Assembly: GCA_025769875.1 (NCBI GenBank)
Contig: JAGFNK010001047.1
Location: 1 to 15,717 of the forward strand
Direction of reading: 5' to 3'
From: Russula earlei
Lineage: Eukaryota > Basidiomycota > Agaricomycetes > Russulales > Russulaceae
DNA: 15,717 nt
In this document: positions 15,393-15,717 of the stretch, piece by piece
How positions within the stretch are numbered: the stretch's first letter is position 1
Layout: each line of letters opens with the position of its first letter
The notes under the pieces: generated by a model
The model's input: only the letters and a program-made list of their open reading frames with translations
Database searches by the model: none
What the model was told of the DNA's origin: nothing
Program-made: the position numbers and the translations under genes

Positions 15393-15717
15393 GAGGATTG
15401 GGGGCTGTTGTGAATGCCTGGATTAATTTTCTAAATGCTTGTTCTTCATCGTTTTCCCATTTAAAGGGTTGTTCCTTCTTTGTTAGATTAAACAAGGGTT
15501 GTGCCATTCATGAGTATTGGTGGATAAATCATCAATAGAAGTTACAAAATCCTAGAAATGCTTGTACCTCTGTAACGTTGGTCGGAGTAGGCCACTTTGT
15601 AATGCCTATTAACTTGTCTTGGTCCATGGATATTTGTCCTTGGGAGATATTGATACCTAGGTAACTAATAGAGGTTTGTCGAAAAGCACACTTCTCTGGT
15701 TTCAAGTATAAATCATG
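15393..15717 (-). pseudogene. pol: Gypsy-1 reverse transcriptase C-terminal part, truncated by the window edge
   Basis: The RT end and connection region is recognisable: LYLKPEKCAF, YLGINISQGQISMD, KWPTPTNVTEVQAFLGFCNFY, then AQPLFNLTKKEQPFKWENDE. Three in-frame TGA codons (15534-15532, 15531-15529, 15510-15508) fall where arginine is usual (after NFY, and before the AQPL block), consistent with CGA-to-TGA change. A one-base difference in a G/C run near 15395-15408 moves the frame before the RNase H segment. The YxDD core of RT lies outside the window. Confidence 0.85.

Larger units (their letters stand above)
10673..15717 (-). mobile_element. Gypsy-1: Ty3/gypsy chromovirus on the minus strand, 5' part beyond the window
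   Basis: On the minus strand, RT, RNase H, integrase and chromodomain occur in Ty3/gypsy order and are followed by a purine tract and a 3' LTR (10673-11501). The 5' LTR, gag, protease and most of RT lie beyond 15717. Two solo LTRs of the same family (LTR-B and LTR-C) interrupt pol. With these removed the pol frame is continuous from about 15392 to 11749 except for two nonsense codons, plus a frameshift and three TGA codons upstream. Confidence 0.93.

Noticed and set aside
1..15717. A novel defence, toxin or metabolic system
   Set aside because: Almost all of the sequence is explained by retrotransposon parts; no unaccounted coding region of convincing length remains.

Overview
The window is a pile of nested LTR retrotransposons from a fungal genome. 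I see no host gene, RNA gene or CRISPR array. The Ty1/copia and chromodomain-bearing Ty3/gypsy proteins, the TATA-driven LTRs and the CpG-decayed copies look most like a filamentous basidiomycete, probably a mushroom-forming Agaricomycete. That assignment is inference from protein style; no host sequence confirms it.

Layout from left to right. (1) Copia-1, plus strand, about 1-5973: the 5' LTR and gag start lie outside the window. Gag, protease, integrase, reverse transcriptase and RNase H follow in order, broken by frameshifts, then a purine tract and a 385-bp 3' LTR (5589-5973, TGTTG...CAACA). Its gag is split by LTR-D, a solo LTR (489-1452, 964 bp, TGTCA...TGACA) flanked by a perfect 5-bp duplication, CACGG. 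(2) 5974-6147: unassigned flank. (3) LTR-E, a second copy of the LTR-D family, starts at 6148 and is cut after 129 bp. (4) Copia-2, minus strand, 6277-10661: a structurally bounded but badly decayed element with two 384-bp LTRs and a perfect ACATG duplication. It carries a primer-binding site matching the anticodon arm of initiator tRNA-Met and has lost most of RNase H. (5) 10662-10672: the duplication copy plus 6 bp of LTR-E. (6) Gypsy-1, minus strand, 10673 to beyond 15717: 3' LTR (LTR-A, 829 bp), purine tract, then pol read right to left as RT, RNase H, integrase and chromodomain. Two solo LTRs of the same family, LTR-B (12393-13220) and LTR-C (13853-14681), sit in pol in the opposite orientation, each with a target duplication.

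Deduced order of events: LTR-D landed in copia-1; gypsy-1 and copia-2 both landed in LTR-E, 6 bp apart; LTR-B and LTR-C landed in gypsy-1. Removing LTR-B and LTR-C with one duplication copy each leaves gypsy-1 pol in a single frame from about 15392 to 11749, apart from two nonsense codons. None of the elements looks able to move by itself as sequenced.

I did not find a novel non-transposon system. The most interesting signals are the half-tRNA-type primer site of copia-2, a roughly 30-bp periodic array of CRE/ATF-like motifs in the LTR-A/B/C family, the self-nesting that creates a large LTR inverted repeat, and the near-coincident double insertion in LTR-E.
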